A stretch of DNA of 29,994 nt from Porphyromonadaceae bacterium UBA4702 (GTDB taxonomy: Bacteria; Bacteroidota; Bacteroidia; Bacteroidales; Muribaculaceae), in assembly GCA_002404675.1 (NCBI GenBank), contig DHKE01000043.1:1-29994 (forward strand). Reading direction: 5' to 3'. A program made the translations under genes and the position numbers. The notes beneath the pieces were generated by a model that saw only the letters and a program-made list of their open reading frames with translations, did no database searches and had not been told where the DNA came from. Shown here piece by piece: positions 22,343 through 29,994 of this stretch; position 1 is the stretch's first letter, and the number at the start of each line of letters is the position of its first letter.

Positions 22343-23083
22343 ATGAAACGCCTGTTTCGACACATCAAGACCCTGACGAGGACGGTGCTGGCATTGCTGG
22401 CAGCGGTGTCTTTTGTCATGCCCGTGCAGGCGCAGCGCAATGACAAGCTGTACAACCGCCCATACGCCGACCAGAAACGTTGGCACTTGGGATTTTCCGT
22501 CGGCGGGTTCTTTCAGGACTTCGCCTTCACGCACAACGGCAACATCACCCCAGACGGACAGCAGTGGAGCACACAGATACCCGACCTCTCGCCGGGCTTC
22601 TGCGTCAACGTGCTTGCCGACCTGCGGCTGCACAAGTATTTCAACCTGCGTTTCAGCCCCGGCATGTATTTCGGCGGTGCGACGGCCAAGATGCGCGAGA
22701 CGAACTCGGGCGAGATGCTGCGGCAAAACATCAAAACCGCATACGTCATTGTCCCCATTGACCTGAAAATCTCCGGCGATCGCCTCGGCAACACGCGCCC
22801 GTATGTCACCCTCGGCGCAATGGGGTCGTTTGACGTGAGCAAACGCCGCAGCGAGTACCTGCAGATGCAGACCGCAGGCGCATACCTCACCGTGGGTCTC
22901 GGCGTTGACTTCTATATGCCGTTCTTCAAGCTCAATCCCGAAATCAAGTTCTGTTTCGGGCTTACGGACATGCTCAAGCATAAGCGACCGGACCTGGTGG
23001 ACGACCCCGAGACGATGAAAATCACCGACGGCCTCGCCAAGGTCAAATCAAACATGTGCGTCATAACCTTCTATTTCGAATGA
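22343..23083 (+). CDS. porT: PorT-family outer-membrane protein (T9SS)
   Basis: This 246-residue protein has a signal peptide (MKRLFRHIKTLTRTVLALLA...VQAQ, about 1-31) and a beta-barrel of about eight strands. Family landmarks are the YNRPYADQKRWHLGFSVGG block, the LSPGFCVNVLADLRLHKYFNLRFSPGMYFGG strands and the terminal aromatic strand ending FYFE. PorT is required for T9SS function in Porphyromonas; its exact step is unsettled in the family. The start at 22343 is the Met that begins the signal peptide; an upstream Met at 22307 overlaps the promoter region. Its TGA overlaps the next gene's ATG (ATGA at 23080-23083), so porT and porP are translationally coupled. Confidence 0.85.
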   Translation: MKRLFRHIKTLTRTVLALLAAVSFVMPVQAQRNDKLYNRPYADQKRWHLGFSVGGFFQDFAFTHNGNITPDGQQWSTQIPDLSPGFCVNVLADLRLHKYFNLRFSPGMYFGGATAKMRETNSGEMLRQNIKTAYVIVPIDLKISGDRLGNTRPYVTLGAMGSFDVSKRRSEYLQMQTAGAYLTVGLGVDFYMPFFKLNPEIKFCFGLTDMLKHKRPDLVDDPETMKITDGLAKVKSNMCVITFYFE

Positions 23084-24087
23084 CCATCCCCTCTGCCTCA
23101 CATACAAAGAGCCTTACGGCACGCCTCGTGATGATATTTACGGCATTGTGCGCCGCTGTCACGGCATCGGCGCAGACCGATGTGCAGATGACGCAGTACT
23201 GGGCCGTGCCGTCGCTCTACAACCCCGGCGCGACCGGCTCGTCAGACTACCTGCGCATACGCGGCGGAGCCCGCTTGCAATGGGTCGGCATCGACAATGC
23301 CCCGCGCTCATTCCTCGCCGTCGCCGAATCCCCCCTGCAGATAGGCAAGAAGCGCATCGGCCTGGGCGTGAACATGGCGCAGGAATCGTTGGGACTGTTC
23401 TCCAACCTCGACATGAACATCCAGGCCAGCTATAAGCTGAAGGTATTCAAGGGGGAGCTGAGCATCGGTGTGCAGGGCGGTTTCTTCACGCAGAAATTCA
23501 AGGGCTCGGAAGTCGAGATACCCGACGGCGACGACTACCACGAGAGCACCGACGAGGCCATACCGACACAGGACTTGTCGGGAAATGTGTTTGACCTCGG
23601 CGTTGGCATACAGTATACCCACAAGTATTTTTATGCGGGCATAAGCGCGCTCCACCTGCTCTCGCCGACAGTGCGCATGAGCATCGAGGGAAGCGAATCT
23701 ACAGAAAGCAAACAGTTTGAGACAGAAGTGCCGAGGATGTTCTATTTCACCGCCGGCAGCAATATTGAGATAAAAAACACGTTATTTGAATTGCAGCCGT
23801 CAGTGTTGGTCAAAACCGACCTGGCCATGTTCACCGCCGAGGCGACGGTGCAAGCGCGTTACAACAAGTTCTTGCGCTTCGGCATCGGATACCGCTGGAA
23901 AGACGCGGTGAGCGTGATGGTAGGCGCGGAATTCAAGAACTTCTTCCTCGGATACTCCTACGACTATCCGTTGTCGGCGATTTCCAAGGCGAGCAGCGGC
24001 AGCCACGAGCTTGTGGCGGGCTACCAGCTCAAGCTGGATTTCAGCGGCAAGAACAAGAACAAACACCGTAGCATACGGCTCATGTAG
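23080..24087 (+). CDS. porP: PorP/SprF-family T9SS outer-membrane protein
   Basis: This 335-residue protein has a signal peptide (about 1-32, ending ASAQ) and a 14-stranded-type barrel. Landmarks are DVQMTQYWAVPSLYNPGATGS near the mature N-terminus, RLQWVGIDNAPRSFLAVAESPL, IGLGVNMAQESLGLF and the late strands GIGYRWKDAVSVMVGAEFKNFFLGYSYDYPLS, all typical of PorP/SprF proteins. These sit in the outer membrane with the T9SS and in some species anchor cargo. The ATG at 23080 (ATGA overlap with porT) is preferred to the in-frame ATG at 23056 because it is coupled and still precedes the signal peptide. PorK follows after 12 bp. Confidence 0.92.
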   Translation: MTIPSASHTKSLTARLVMIFTALCAAVTASAQTDVQMTQYWAVPSLYNPGATGSSDYLRIRGGARLQWVGIDNAPRSFLAVAESPLQIGKKRIGLGVNMAQESLGLFSNLDMNIQASYKLKVFKGELSIGVQGGFFTQKFKGSEVEIPDGDDYHESTDEAIPTQDLSGNVFDLGVGIQYTHKYFYAGISALHLLSPTVRMSIEGSESTESKQFETEVPRMFYFTAGSNIEIKNTLFELQPSVLVKTDLAMFTAEATVQARYNKFLRFGIGYRWKDAVSVMVGAEFKNFFLGYSYDYPLSAISKASSGSHELVAGYQLKLDFSGKNKNKHRSIRLM

Positions 24088-24099
24088 ACACGTTAGAAT

Positions 24100-25578
24100 A
24101 TGAAGATGAAAATCAAGCATAGCATGACTATAACTAAATGGTTGCCCCTGGCAGCAGTGGCATGCGTGGCAACCCCGATGCTGGTTTCCTGTATGTCGTC
24201 ACGCGGCTCCTCCGCCGGCGGTGAAGTAACCGGCGTGGGCGGCACTTCCTGGGCCGAGCCGACCCCTTACGGCATGGTGCTGGTGGACCGGGGCGCATAC
24301 GACATGGGCCCGATTGCCGACGATTCCGTGTTCGGCATCCGCAAGAACCCCCGCCCCGTCTCCGTGGACGCTTTCTGGATGGACGAGACCGAAGTGACCA
24401 ACTCAAAATACAAGCAGTTCGTGTTTTGGGTGCGCGACTCGATTATCCGCGAGCGGCTCGCTGACCCCGCTTTCGGCGGCAACGAGGCTTACAAAATCGA
24501 GGAGGACCGCGAGGGCAACCCCATAAAACCATACCTCAACTGGAACAAGCCAATCCCCTGGCGCAACGCCAACGAGGACGAGCAGCGTGCCATCGAGAGC
24601 GTCTACCGAACCAACCCCATTACCGGACGGCGCGAACTCGACCCCACACAGCTCAACTACCGCTATGAGATTTTCAACCACACCGCAGCAGCCCAGCGCA
24701 AGAACCGCCTCGACCCCACGAGGCGCGAATACAATACCGACAAGCCCGTGCCAACCGAGAACCCGGTGATTTCCAAGGACACCGCTTATCTTGCCGAGGA
24801 CGGCACTGTCATCCGCGAGACGGTGACGCGCCAGCTTACGGGCGACTATGATTTCCTCAACACATACATTGTCAACATATATCCCGACACAACCGTTTGG
24901 ATCAACGACTTTGACAATGCATACAATGAGCCGTACACCCGTCTATACTTCTCGCACGCCGGCTACAACAACTATCCCGTCGTGGGCGTGAGCTGGGAGC
25001 AGGCCAACGCTTTCTCCCACTGGCGCACGGAGTTCCTGCGACGCTCGCTCGGCCGTGAAGGTGTGGTCATAGAGCCGTACCGTCTGCCGACTGAGGCGGA
25101 ATGGGAATACGCCGCACGTGCCGGCAACTCCGAGAGCGCATACCCCTGGGAGGAGATGCTGCCCATGGACGAGCGCGGCTGCTTCTATGCCAACTTCAAG
25201 CCGCTCGAGGGCGACTATGTGCGCGACGGACACCTGATCACTTCGCCTGTCGGCACGTTCCGGCCAAATGACTTCGGCCTCTACGATATGGCGGGCAACG
25301 TGTCGGAGTGGACATCTACGGCTTACACCGAAAGCCTGAACAACCTCACAGCCGACATAAACCCCGAATACCGGTACGATGCTGCCAAGGAAGACCCCTA
25401 CAAGATGAAGCGCAAGATAGTGCGCGGTGGCTCGTGGAAGGACGTTGCAGCCAACCTGCGCAGCGACTTGCGGCAGTGGGAATACCAGAACGAGCAGCGC
25501 AGCTACATCGGCTTCCGCAACGTCCGCTCGCAGGTGGGCTTCGCTCGCGGCACCGGCAAGCGAAACAACAATAAATAA
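24100..25578 (+). CDS. porK: T9SS ring lipoprotein PorK/GldK
   Basis: This 492-residue outer-membrane lipoprotein (lipobox LVSC, lipidated Cys31) has a formylglycine-generating-enzyme-like (SUMF1) fold: GMVLVDRGAYDMGP near 58, FWMDETEVTNSKYKQFVFWV near 92, PVVGVSWEQANAFSHWR, RLPTEAEWEYAARAG, YDMAGNVSEWTST and the C-terminal RGGSWKD...GFRNVR. In GldK/PorK this fold is structural, forming a ring with PorN at the periplasmic face of the outer membrane. Between the first and second halves is the long insert typical of PorK (about 130-300). It is followed by porL after 39 bp. Confidence 0.96.
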   Translation: MKMKIKHSMTITKWLPLAAVACVATPMLVSCMSSRGSSAGGEVTGVGGTSWAEPTPYGMVLVDRGAYDMGPIADDSVFGIRKNPRPVSVDAFWMDETEVTNSKYKQFVFWVRDSIIRERLADPAFGGNEAYKIEEDREGNPIKPYLNWNKPIPWRNANEDEQRAIESVYRTNPITGRRELDPTQLNYRYEIFNHTAAAQRKNRLDPTRREYNTDKPVPTENPVISKDTAYLAEDGTVIRETVTRQLTGDYDFLNTYIVNIYPDTTVWINDFDNAYNEPYTRLYFSHAGYNNYPVVGVSWEQANAFSHWRTEFLRRSLGREGVVIEPYRLPTEAEWEYAARAGNSESAYPWEEMLPMDERGCFYANFKPLEGDYVRDGHLITSPVGTFRPNDFGLYDMAGNVSEWTSTAYTESLNNLTADINPEYRYDAAKEDPYKMKRKIVRGGSWKDVAANLRSDLRQWEYQNEQRSYIGFRNVRSQVGFARGTGKRNNNK

Positions 25579-25617
25579 CAACCTCTCACCTCACTCACTT
25601 CAACCCCTGAACTCAAA

Positions 25618-26628
25618 ATGGTCAAAGTAAAGAAATTTGCCAACGGCATAGAGCGGTTCCTCCACGGTCAGAAGGGACAACGCTTCTTCAATTTCGCATA
25701 CTCCATTGGCGCGGCTGTCGTCATCCTCGGCGCGCTCTTCAAAATCCTTCACCTCCCCATGGGCAGCGAGCTGCTAATCATCGGTATGGGAACGGAGGTG
25801 CTGATGTTCATCTTGACAGCTTTCGACCGTCCGCCGCGTGAGTACGAGTGGGAGCAGGTCTTCCCCGTGCTTGACAGCAAAGACCCTGAAGACCGTCCCG
25901 ACTTCGCGACTGGCGAGGGCTATCACCCCGGCGTTGCCGAGGAGGATGACTCTGCCGACGAATATGCCCCCGAAGCGGAGGCGCAGCCTGTCGAGGCTGT
26001 CCCCGCAACGCAGCCGGCTGTCCCCGGTGTGGAACTTTCAGCCGAGGACACCGAATCGCTGCGTGACAGCATTGCCAAAATGGCTGCCGCGAGCGAGCAG
26101 CTCTCCCGCATGGCAGAGCTGACCACCGCGACCGCAACATACCTCGACGAGCTGTCGCAGATCTCATCACAGATGAACCAGCTCAAGGAGACCACCCGCG
26201 CCCTCAACGAGGTAAGCGGCGTCCTCCTGCAGTCTTACCGCGCTATTACGGACAACTCCGAGAGCATATCACAGAGTTCTACCGGATATGTTGAGCGTAT
26301 GGAAGACCTCAACCGCAACATCGGCGGCCTGAACACCATATACGAGATACAGCTAAAGAGCATATCCTCCCAGCTCGAGTCTATAGACCGCGTAAACCGT
26401 GGGCTGAAGGACATACGCGACATGTACGAAAAGTCGGCTGCCGAAAGCTCGCGCTATTGCGAGGAAACCGAGAAGATGGCCCGTTACATGAAGCAGCTCA
26501 ACCAGGTATACGAGAAGATGATCACCGCGATGACCATCAATATGTACAACCCCATGATGGGCGGGCAGCAGCCTCCCGTCGGACAGCAACCGGCTACCCC
26601 TTTCCCCGGCACAGACACCAACGATTGA
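25618..26628 (+). CDS. porL: T9SS motor protein PorL/GldL
   Basis: This 336-residue inner-membrane protein has two transmembrane helices close to the N-terminus (about 26-44 and 51-68), separated by the conserved KILHLP turn, with glutamates E51 and E60 in the second helix. GldL helix glutamates are proposed to be part of the proton path that powers rotation. The remainder (70-336) is cytoplasmic, with an acidic Pro/Ala-rich segment (about 100-140) and a long helical, coiled-coil-like region (about 140-305) before a Pro/Gln-rich tail. PorL forms a pentamer around two PorM helices. It is followed by porM after only 6 bp. Confidence 0.96.
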   Translation: MVKVKKFANGIERFLHGQKGQRFFNFAYSIGAAVVILGALFKILHLPMGSELLIIGMGTEVLMFILTAFDRPPREYEWEQVFPVLDSKDPEDRPDFATGEGYHPGVAEEDDSADEYAPEAEAQPVEAVPATQPAVPGVELSAEDTESLRDSIAKMAAASEQLSRMAELTTATATYLDELSQISSQMNQLKETTRALNEVSGVLLQSYRAITDNSESISQSSTGYVERMEDLNRNIGGLNTIYEIQLKSISSQLESIDRVNRGLKDIRDMYEKSAAESSRYCEETEKMARYMKQLNQVYEKMITAMTINMYNPMMGGQQPPVGQQPATPFPGTDTND

Positions 26629-26634
26629 CGCATT

Positions 26635-28200
26635 ATGGCAGGTGGCAACAACAATATTACCAGGATGTCGCCGCGTCAGCGGATGATCAACCTCATGTAC
26701 ATCGTGCTGACGGCGATGCTCGCCCTCAATGTCTCGAGCGATGTGCTGAACGGCTTCAGGCTCGTGCATGAGGGGCTGCAGCGCACCAACATGAACGTCT
26801 CGCGCAAGGCGGAACTGCAGTACCAGTACCTCGAGGAGCTGTTCGCGCAAAATCCGCGCAAGGCCGGCCCGTGGCACGAGAAGGGCACGCGCATACACAC
26901 CGCCGCCGATGCCCTGTACAAGGAAATCGAGCAGTACAAGTGGATGATTGTCAACGAGGCGGACGGCTCTGACCATGACCCGCTCGAACTCAAGAACGAG
27001 GACGACCTGAACGCTGCCGGGCAGGTGATGCTCAACCCGCTGTCTCACCGTGGCGCAAGCCTGCGCGAGAAAGTGCACGCTTTTCGCGACCTCGTCGTGC
27101 CCCTTGTGGGCGACACTGCCCGCCAGCAGTCTGTACGCGAACTGCTCACTCTCGACGCACAGCCTGCCAAGGGGGACATTGGCCCGGTGACCTGGGAAAC
27201 GAAATCGTTTGACAATATGCCTGCTGTGGCTGCCGTGACCATGCTCACCAAGCTGCAAAACGACATACGCACTGCCGAGTCAGATGCCTACAACTATCTG
27301 ATTTCCAATGTTGATATAACCAACGACTTGCGTGTCAACGAGTTGAAGGCATACGTCATACCTAAGAGCAACATGATTATCCGTGGCGGCAAGTACTCCG
27401 CGCAGATAGTCCTCGCTGCCGTTGACACGGCGCAGCGGCCGGTGGTGTACATCGGCGGCTCACGCCTCAACAACAATACCGGCCTGTATGAGTTTGTCCC
27501 CGGCGCGCTCGGCACACACTCATTCTCCGGCTACATTGAAGTCATGGGTGCTGACGGCACTCCCTTCAAACGAGAGTTCACCTCCGAGTATACAGTCATT
27601 GAGCCGATGGCGACCATATCGCCGACGATGATGAATGTGCTGTATGCCGGCATCGACAACCCGATAAGCATCTCCGTCCCAGGAGTCCCCATGGAGCATA
27701 TCACCGCCACTATCTCCAACGGCACGCTCACACGCAACGGCAACCTTTGGGTAGCCCGCGTGAGCAAGGTCGGCGGCGAGGCTGACATTTCCGTCAGCGC
27801 ACAGGTAGAAGGCCGCACCATGGCTGTCGGCGCGATGAAGTTCCGCATACGCAAGTTGCCCGACCCGACGGCATATCTCGCTATCGGCGACGGCCAGTAC
27901 AAGGGCACGCCCAAGCGCATCTCCAAGGGCGCGTTGCTCGGCTGCCGAGGCGTGAGCGCGGCTCTCGATGACGGCATATTGCAGATACAGTATTCCGTAG
28001 TTTCATTCTCAACCGTGTTCTTCGACCAGATGGGCAACGGCATCCCAGAGGTGTCTGCCGGCAACTCGTTCTCAGCCCGTCAGGTCGAGCAGTTCAAGCG
28101 GCTTAAGCCCGGCAAGAGCTTCTTCATCACCAATATCAAGGCCAAAGGCCCGGACGGGATAGTCCGCGACATCTCCCCGATGGAGGTTAGGCTGAATTGA
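26635..28200 (+). CDS. porM: T9SS motor protein PorM/GldM
   Basis: This 521-residue protein has one N-terminal transmembrane helix (about 17-36, RMINLMYIVLTAMLALNVS) and a long periplasmic part. Landmarks are MSPRQRMINLMYIVLTAMLALNVS, the helical first domain (about 40-230) and the beta-rich later domains (for example VYIGGSRLNNNTGLYEFVPGALGTHSFSGYIEV and the C-terminal MGNGIPEVSAGNSFSARQVEQFKRLKPG). In GldM/PorM the periplasmic domains reach across to the PorK-PorN ring, transmitting proton-driven torque. The porN gene follows after 55 bp. Length is normal for the family. Confidence 0.96.
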   Translation: MAGGNNNITRMSPRQRMINLMYIVLTAMLALNVSSDVLNGFRLVHEGLQRTNMNVSRKAELQYQYLEELFAQNPRKAGPWHEKGTRIHTAADALYKEIEQYKWMIVNEADGSDHDPLELKNEDDLNAAGQVMLNPLSHRGASLREKVHAFRDLVVPLVGDTARQQSVRELLTLDAQPAKGDIGPVTWETKSFDNMPAVAAVTMLTKLQNDIRTAESDAYNYLISNVDITNDLRVNELKAYVIPKSNMIIRGGKYSAQIVLAAVDTAQRPVVYIGGSRLNNNTGLYEFVPGALGTHSFSGYIEVMGADGTPFKREFTSEYTVIEPMATISPTMMNVLYAGIDNPISISVPGVPMEHITATISNGTLTRNGNLWVARVSKVGGEADISVSAQVEGRTMAVGAMKFRIRKLPDPTAYLAIGDGQYKGTPKRISKGALLGCRGVSAALDDGILQIQYSVVSFSTVFFDQMGNGIPEVSAGNSFSARQVEQFKRLKPGKSFFITNIKAKGPDGIVRDISPMEVRLN

Positions 28201-28255
28201 CACCGGGCCCCGGCGAATTACAAACAACAACAAGACACATCAGAAAGCAGAATAT

Positions 28256-29404
28256 ATGAATCTCACCCGCAAAATCGTATTGGCCTCCGCAGCCGCCCTC
28301 GTGGCTACGCTCACTGTAGTGGCGCAGGTAGAATCTGCCGGCGGCGTGCGTAAACGCTCCGAGAACGACCGTAAGAAGAAAGCCGAAAGCGGCCCGGTGA
28401 TAACCGACCGCATGCAGTCCTTCTTCGAGAACAAGGAACCGCATGATGCCGACCTGGCATATATGCGCGAGATTTACCGCCAGATTGACCTCACCAACGA
28501 AGCCAATACCCCGCTCTATTACCCGGAAGATGTTACCGACGGACAGGAAAACCTGTTCCGCCTGATTCTGCGCCTGGTGGTCGAGGGTCGCATCCCGGCT
28601 TACGAATACCTCGACGGCAGAGAGGTGTTCTCCGACCAGTACAAGGTCAAGGTGGGCGATATGCTCGACCGCTTCGACATTTACTACACAAAGGGGAACG
28701 GCTCGACCGAGAAGAACCCGAAATACGAGATTGCGGAGGCCGATGTGCCGACAGCGCAGGTGCTCAACTACTACATCATCGAGAAATGGGAGTTTGACCG
28801 CCGCTCAAACAGCATGAAGACCCGCGTCGAGGCCATTTGCCCTGTCCTCAACAAGATAGGCGATTTCGGCGGCGAAACACGCTACCCGATGTTCTGGGTC
28901 AAGTTTGACGCGCTCCGCCCGTGGCTCGCGCAGCAGTACATCTTCCTTACCGATGACAACAACCTGCCGCAATACAGTCTTGACGACTATTTCAACCTTG
29001 GCATGTACAAGGGCGACATATACAAGACCAAGAACCTGCGCAACCTGTCGATGGTGCAGATGTTCCCCGATGACGACGATCGCAAGGCGGCTCAGGACAG
29101 CATTGACCGCCGTCTGCGCTCATTCGGCAAGAACCTGTGGGTACCCACCCGCGAGGAATACCTCGCCCAGCGTGAGGCAGAGGAGGCTCGTGCCGCCGCG
29201 CTTGCCGCCGGCGACACCATCCCAGAGCATAAGACTGAGGTGGCTGATGGTGACGAAAGCGAAAGCAAAGCCTCTTCGGTGCGCAAGAACAAACGCTCCA
29301 AAAAGAACAAGAAGCCGAAACAGCCTAAGCAGGCCAAGGTGAAGCAGTCCTCCTCGTCCTCCAATTCTGGCGCAGTCAAATCCGTGCGTCGCCGCAAACG
29401 CTGA
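28256..29404 (+). CDS. porN: T9SS ring protein PorN/GldN
   Basis: This 382-residue periplasmic protein has a signal peptide (about 1-23, MNLTRKIVLASAAALVATLTVVAQ). Its body (about 45-305) matches GldN/PorN: ADLAYMREIYRQIDLTNEANTPLYYP, NLFRLILRLVVEGRIPAYEYLDG, YYIIEKWEFDRRSN and TRYPMFWVKFDALRPWLAQQ. It binds PorK in the ring below the outer membrane and interacts with PorM. The C-terminal about 60 residues are a Lys/Arg/Ser-rich tail (KNKRSKKNKKPKQPKQ, SSSSSNSG, RRRKR) that looks disordered. It is the last gene of the operon, with a strong terminator 22 bp later. Confidence 0.96.
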   Translation: MNLTRKIVLASAAALVATLTVVAQVESAGGVRKRSENDRKKKAESGPVITDRMQSFFENKEPHDADLAYMREIYRQIDLTNEANTPLYYPEDVTDGQENLFRLILRLVVEGRIPAYEYLDGREVFSDQYKVKVGDMLDRFDIYYTKGNGSTEKNPKYEIAEADVPTAQVLNYYIIEKWEFDRRSNSMKTRVEAICPVLNKIGDFGGETRYPMFWVKFDALRPWLAQQYIFLTDDNNLPQYSLDDYFNLGMYKGDIYKTKNLRNLSMVQMFPDDDDRKAAQDSIDRRLRSFGKNLWVPTREEYLAQREAEEARAAALAAGDTIPEHKTEVADGDESESKASSVRKNKRSKKNKKPKQPKQAKVKQSSSSSNSGAVKSVRRRKR

Positions 29405-29425
29405 CGCTCCGGCCTTTAACATTTC

Positions 29426-29461
29426 AGCGAGGATGCACCACACGGCGCATCCTCGCTTTTT
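29426..29461 (+). terminator. Intrinsic terminator of the T9SS operon
   Basis: AGCGAGGATGC (29426-29436) and GCATCCTCGCT (29447-29457) form a perfect 11-bp stem with a 10-nt loop, directly followed by a T-run to 29461. It lies 22 bp after the porN stop codon. Confidence 0.88.
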
Positions 29462-29475
29462 GACTGCGCAGCAGG

Positions 29476-29567
29476 GTAGGGACACGGCGTGCCGTGTCCG
29501 CTGGGTGATAAATATAATTATTTGATTTGTAGTGACTTAGTGCGGACACGGCACACCGTGTCCCTAC
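29476..29567. repeat. Pair of inverted 26-bp palindromic repeats
   Basis: Two 26-bp arms, 29476-29501 and 29542-29567, are inverted copies of each other with one mismatch, separated by 40 bp of AT-rich DNA. The first arm is itself a palindrome, GGACACGGC-GT-GCCGTGTCC, able to form a hairpin. A third partial copy lies at the left edge (42-75). This is the pattern of a dispersed REP-like or non-autonomous mobile element. Confidence 0.8.
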
Positions 29568-29850
29568 CTTGCCGCTGCATTCTATTTTCATTTCCTGATA
29601 GCCATAACAGCCATTATGGCTATAATAGAGCCACCCAATGCAACTGCATATCATCCTTGCTATTTGCAAACGCCGCATGAATGATATCTATGTGTATTGC
29701 ACAACTGTATGAGCAAATTGCAGTCGTTGATGCGATAGGGTGTCTATTGCATGGGCGTTTGGCTTGCACTTCAGCGCAACAGATGTAAAACGGCGTGAGG
29801 CGGCATTTGCGGTGAAATGACAAGGTGGCTTCATTTTTATCTCAATTTTA
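29568..29850. other. Non-coding stretch after the palindromic repeats
   Basis: No convincing gene is seen. It holds a perfect 10-bp inverted repeat, ATAGCCATAA (29598-29607) and TTATGGCTAT (29614-29623) with a 6-nt loop, the 15-mer ATGAGCAAATTGCAG (29709-29723) that occurs inverted at 11-25, and ATGTAAAACGGC (29783-29794), which also occurs at 25-36. A minus-strand frame at 29620-29823 is not like a protein family I know. Confidence 0.5.
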
Positions 29851-29882
29851 TTTGCTCAATCCGACTTTAATCCCTATATTTG
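29851..29882 (+). promoter_or_regulatory. Canonical Bacteroidetes promoter
   Basis: TTTG at 29851-29854, a 20-bp spacer, and TATATTTG at 29875-29882 match the -33 and -7 consensus fully. An A-rich leader (AATAAACATAAACAATACAATT) leads to the ATG at 29912. Confidence 0.8.
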
Positions 29883-29911
29883 CGACATTAATAAACATAA
29901 ACAATACAATT

Positions 29912-29994
29912 ATGAGAAAACTTACACCCTTATTGCTGCTTGCGGCAGCTCTTGCCGGCATACCGGCGGCACAGGCCGGGACGGAACAGGCGGT
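29912..29994 (+). CDS. Exported protein, N-terminal fragment
   Basis: Only the first 27 codons are in the window. They encode a clear signal peptide (MRKLTPLLLLAAALAGIPAAQA, likely cleaved after AQA) with the mature start GTEQ. The function cannot be told. The strong promoter and A-rich leader directly upstream support the start. Confidence 0.75.
   Translation, partial: MRKLTPLLLLAAALAGIPAAQAGTEQA

Noticed and set aside
22256..22981. Minus-strand open frame (241 codons) across porT
   Set aside because: porT has a signal peptide and family landmarks on the plus strand; the antisense frame has neither and covers the ferredoxin terminator.
26353..27258. Minus-strand open frame (301 codons) across porL and porM
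   Set aside because: It is antisense to two well-recognised T9SS genes and its His/Val/Arg-rich composition is that of a shadow frame.
29620..29823. Minus-strand open frame of 67 codons in the right-hand spacer
   Set aside because: No promoter box, no family resemblance, and it runs across repeat words shared with non-coding DNA at the left edge.

Overview
The window looks like chromosomal DNA of a Bacteroidales bacterium with fairly high GC, plausibly Muribaculaceae (the family is an inference). The support is a complete type IX secretion (T9SS) core operon, a secreted protein with a T9SS-type C-terminal signal, Bacteroidetes-restricted families (DUF4292, PorP/SprF, DUF4369), the absence of strong Shine-Dalgarno sites, and repeated TAnnTTTG (-7) promoter boxes, sometimes with TTTG or TTG about 19-20 bp upstream.

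Layout. 1-4000: an AddA/RecB-like helicase-nuclease and an SUI1/eIF1-like protein, both on the minus strand. 4000-4980: a hairpin-rich divergent region, a small zinc-ribbon gene on the plus strand, and a 46-residue one-helix membrane peptide gene on the minus strand. 4980-11540 (minus): a 1306-residue multidomain T9SS cargo, a porin O/P-like outer-membrane barrel, and a DUF4369/thioredoxin-like lipoprotein that lacks its CXXC. 11744-12100 (plus): a six-repeat exported protein that I recognise as the DUF6150 / 7(1) septoil knot type.

12115-21029 (minus): a long envelope cluster read from an AraC-type regulator through dut, a TPR protein, a DUF4292 protein, an EnvC-like LytM protein, a FemAB/GNAT-like protein, a GT2 glycosyltransferase and a Wzx-like flippase. 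Several of its genes overlap or nearly abut. A second GT2 gene (21087-21851, minus) is divergent from a 55-residue 2[4Fe-4S] ferredoxin gene (22049-22216).

22343-29404 (plus): porT, porP, porK, porL, porM and porN form one tightly packed operon that ends in a strong intrinsic terminator. Together they encode an outer-membrane biogenesis barrel, the PorP/SprF barrel, the PorK-PorN ring and the PorL-PorM proton-driven motor. The cargo at 4980-8900 is a likely client of this machine. After the operon lies about 500 bp of non-coding DNA with palindromic repeats that are also found at the left edge of the window. The start of a new exported-protein gene, behind a canonical Bacteroidetes promoter, closes the window.

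The most notable points are the porT-porP translational coupling inside the T9SS core operon, the knot-family repeat protein, two proteins with degenerate catalytic centres (thioredoxin-like and LytM-like), an overlooked small membrane peptide gene, and several strong dyads in non-coding DNA.
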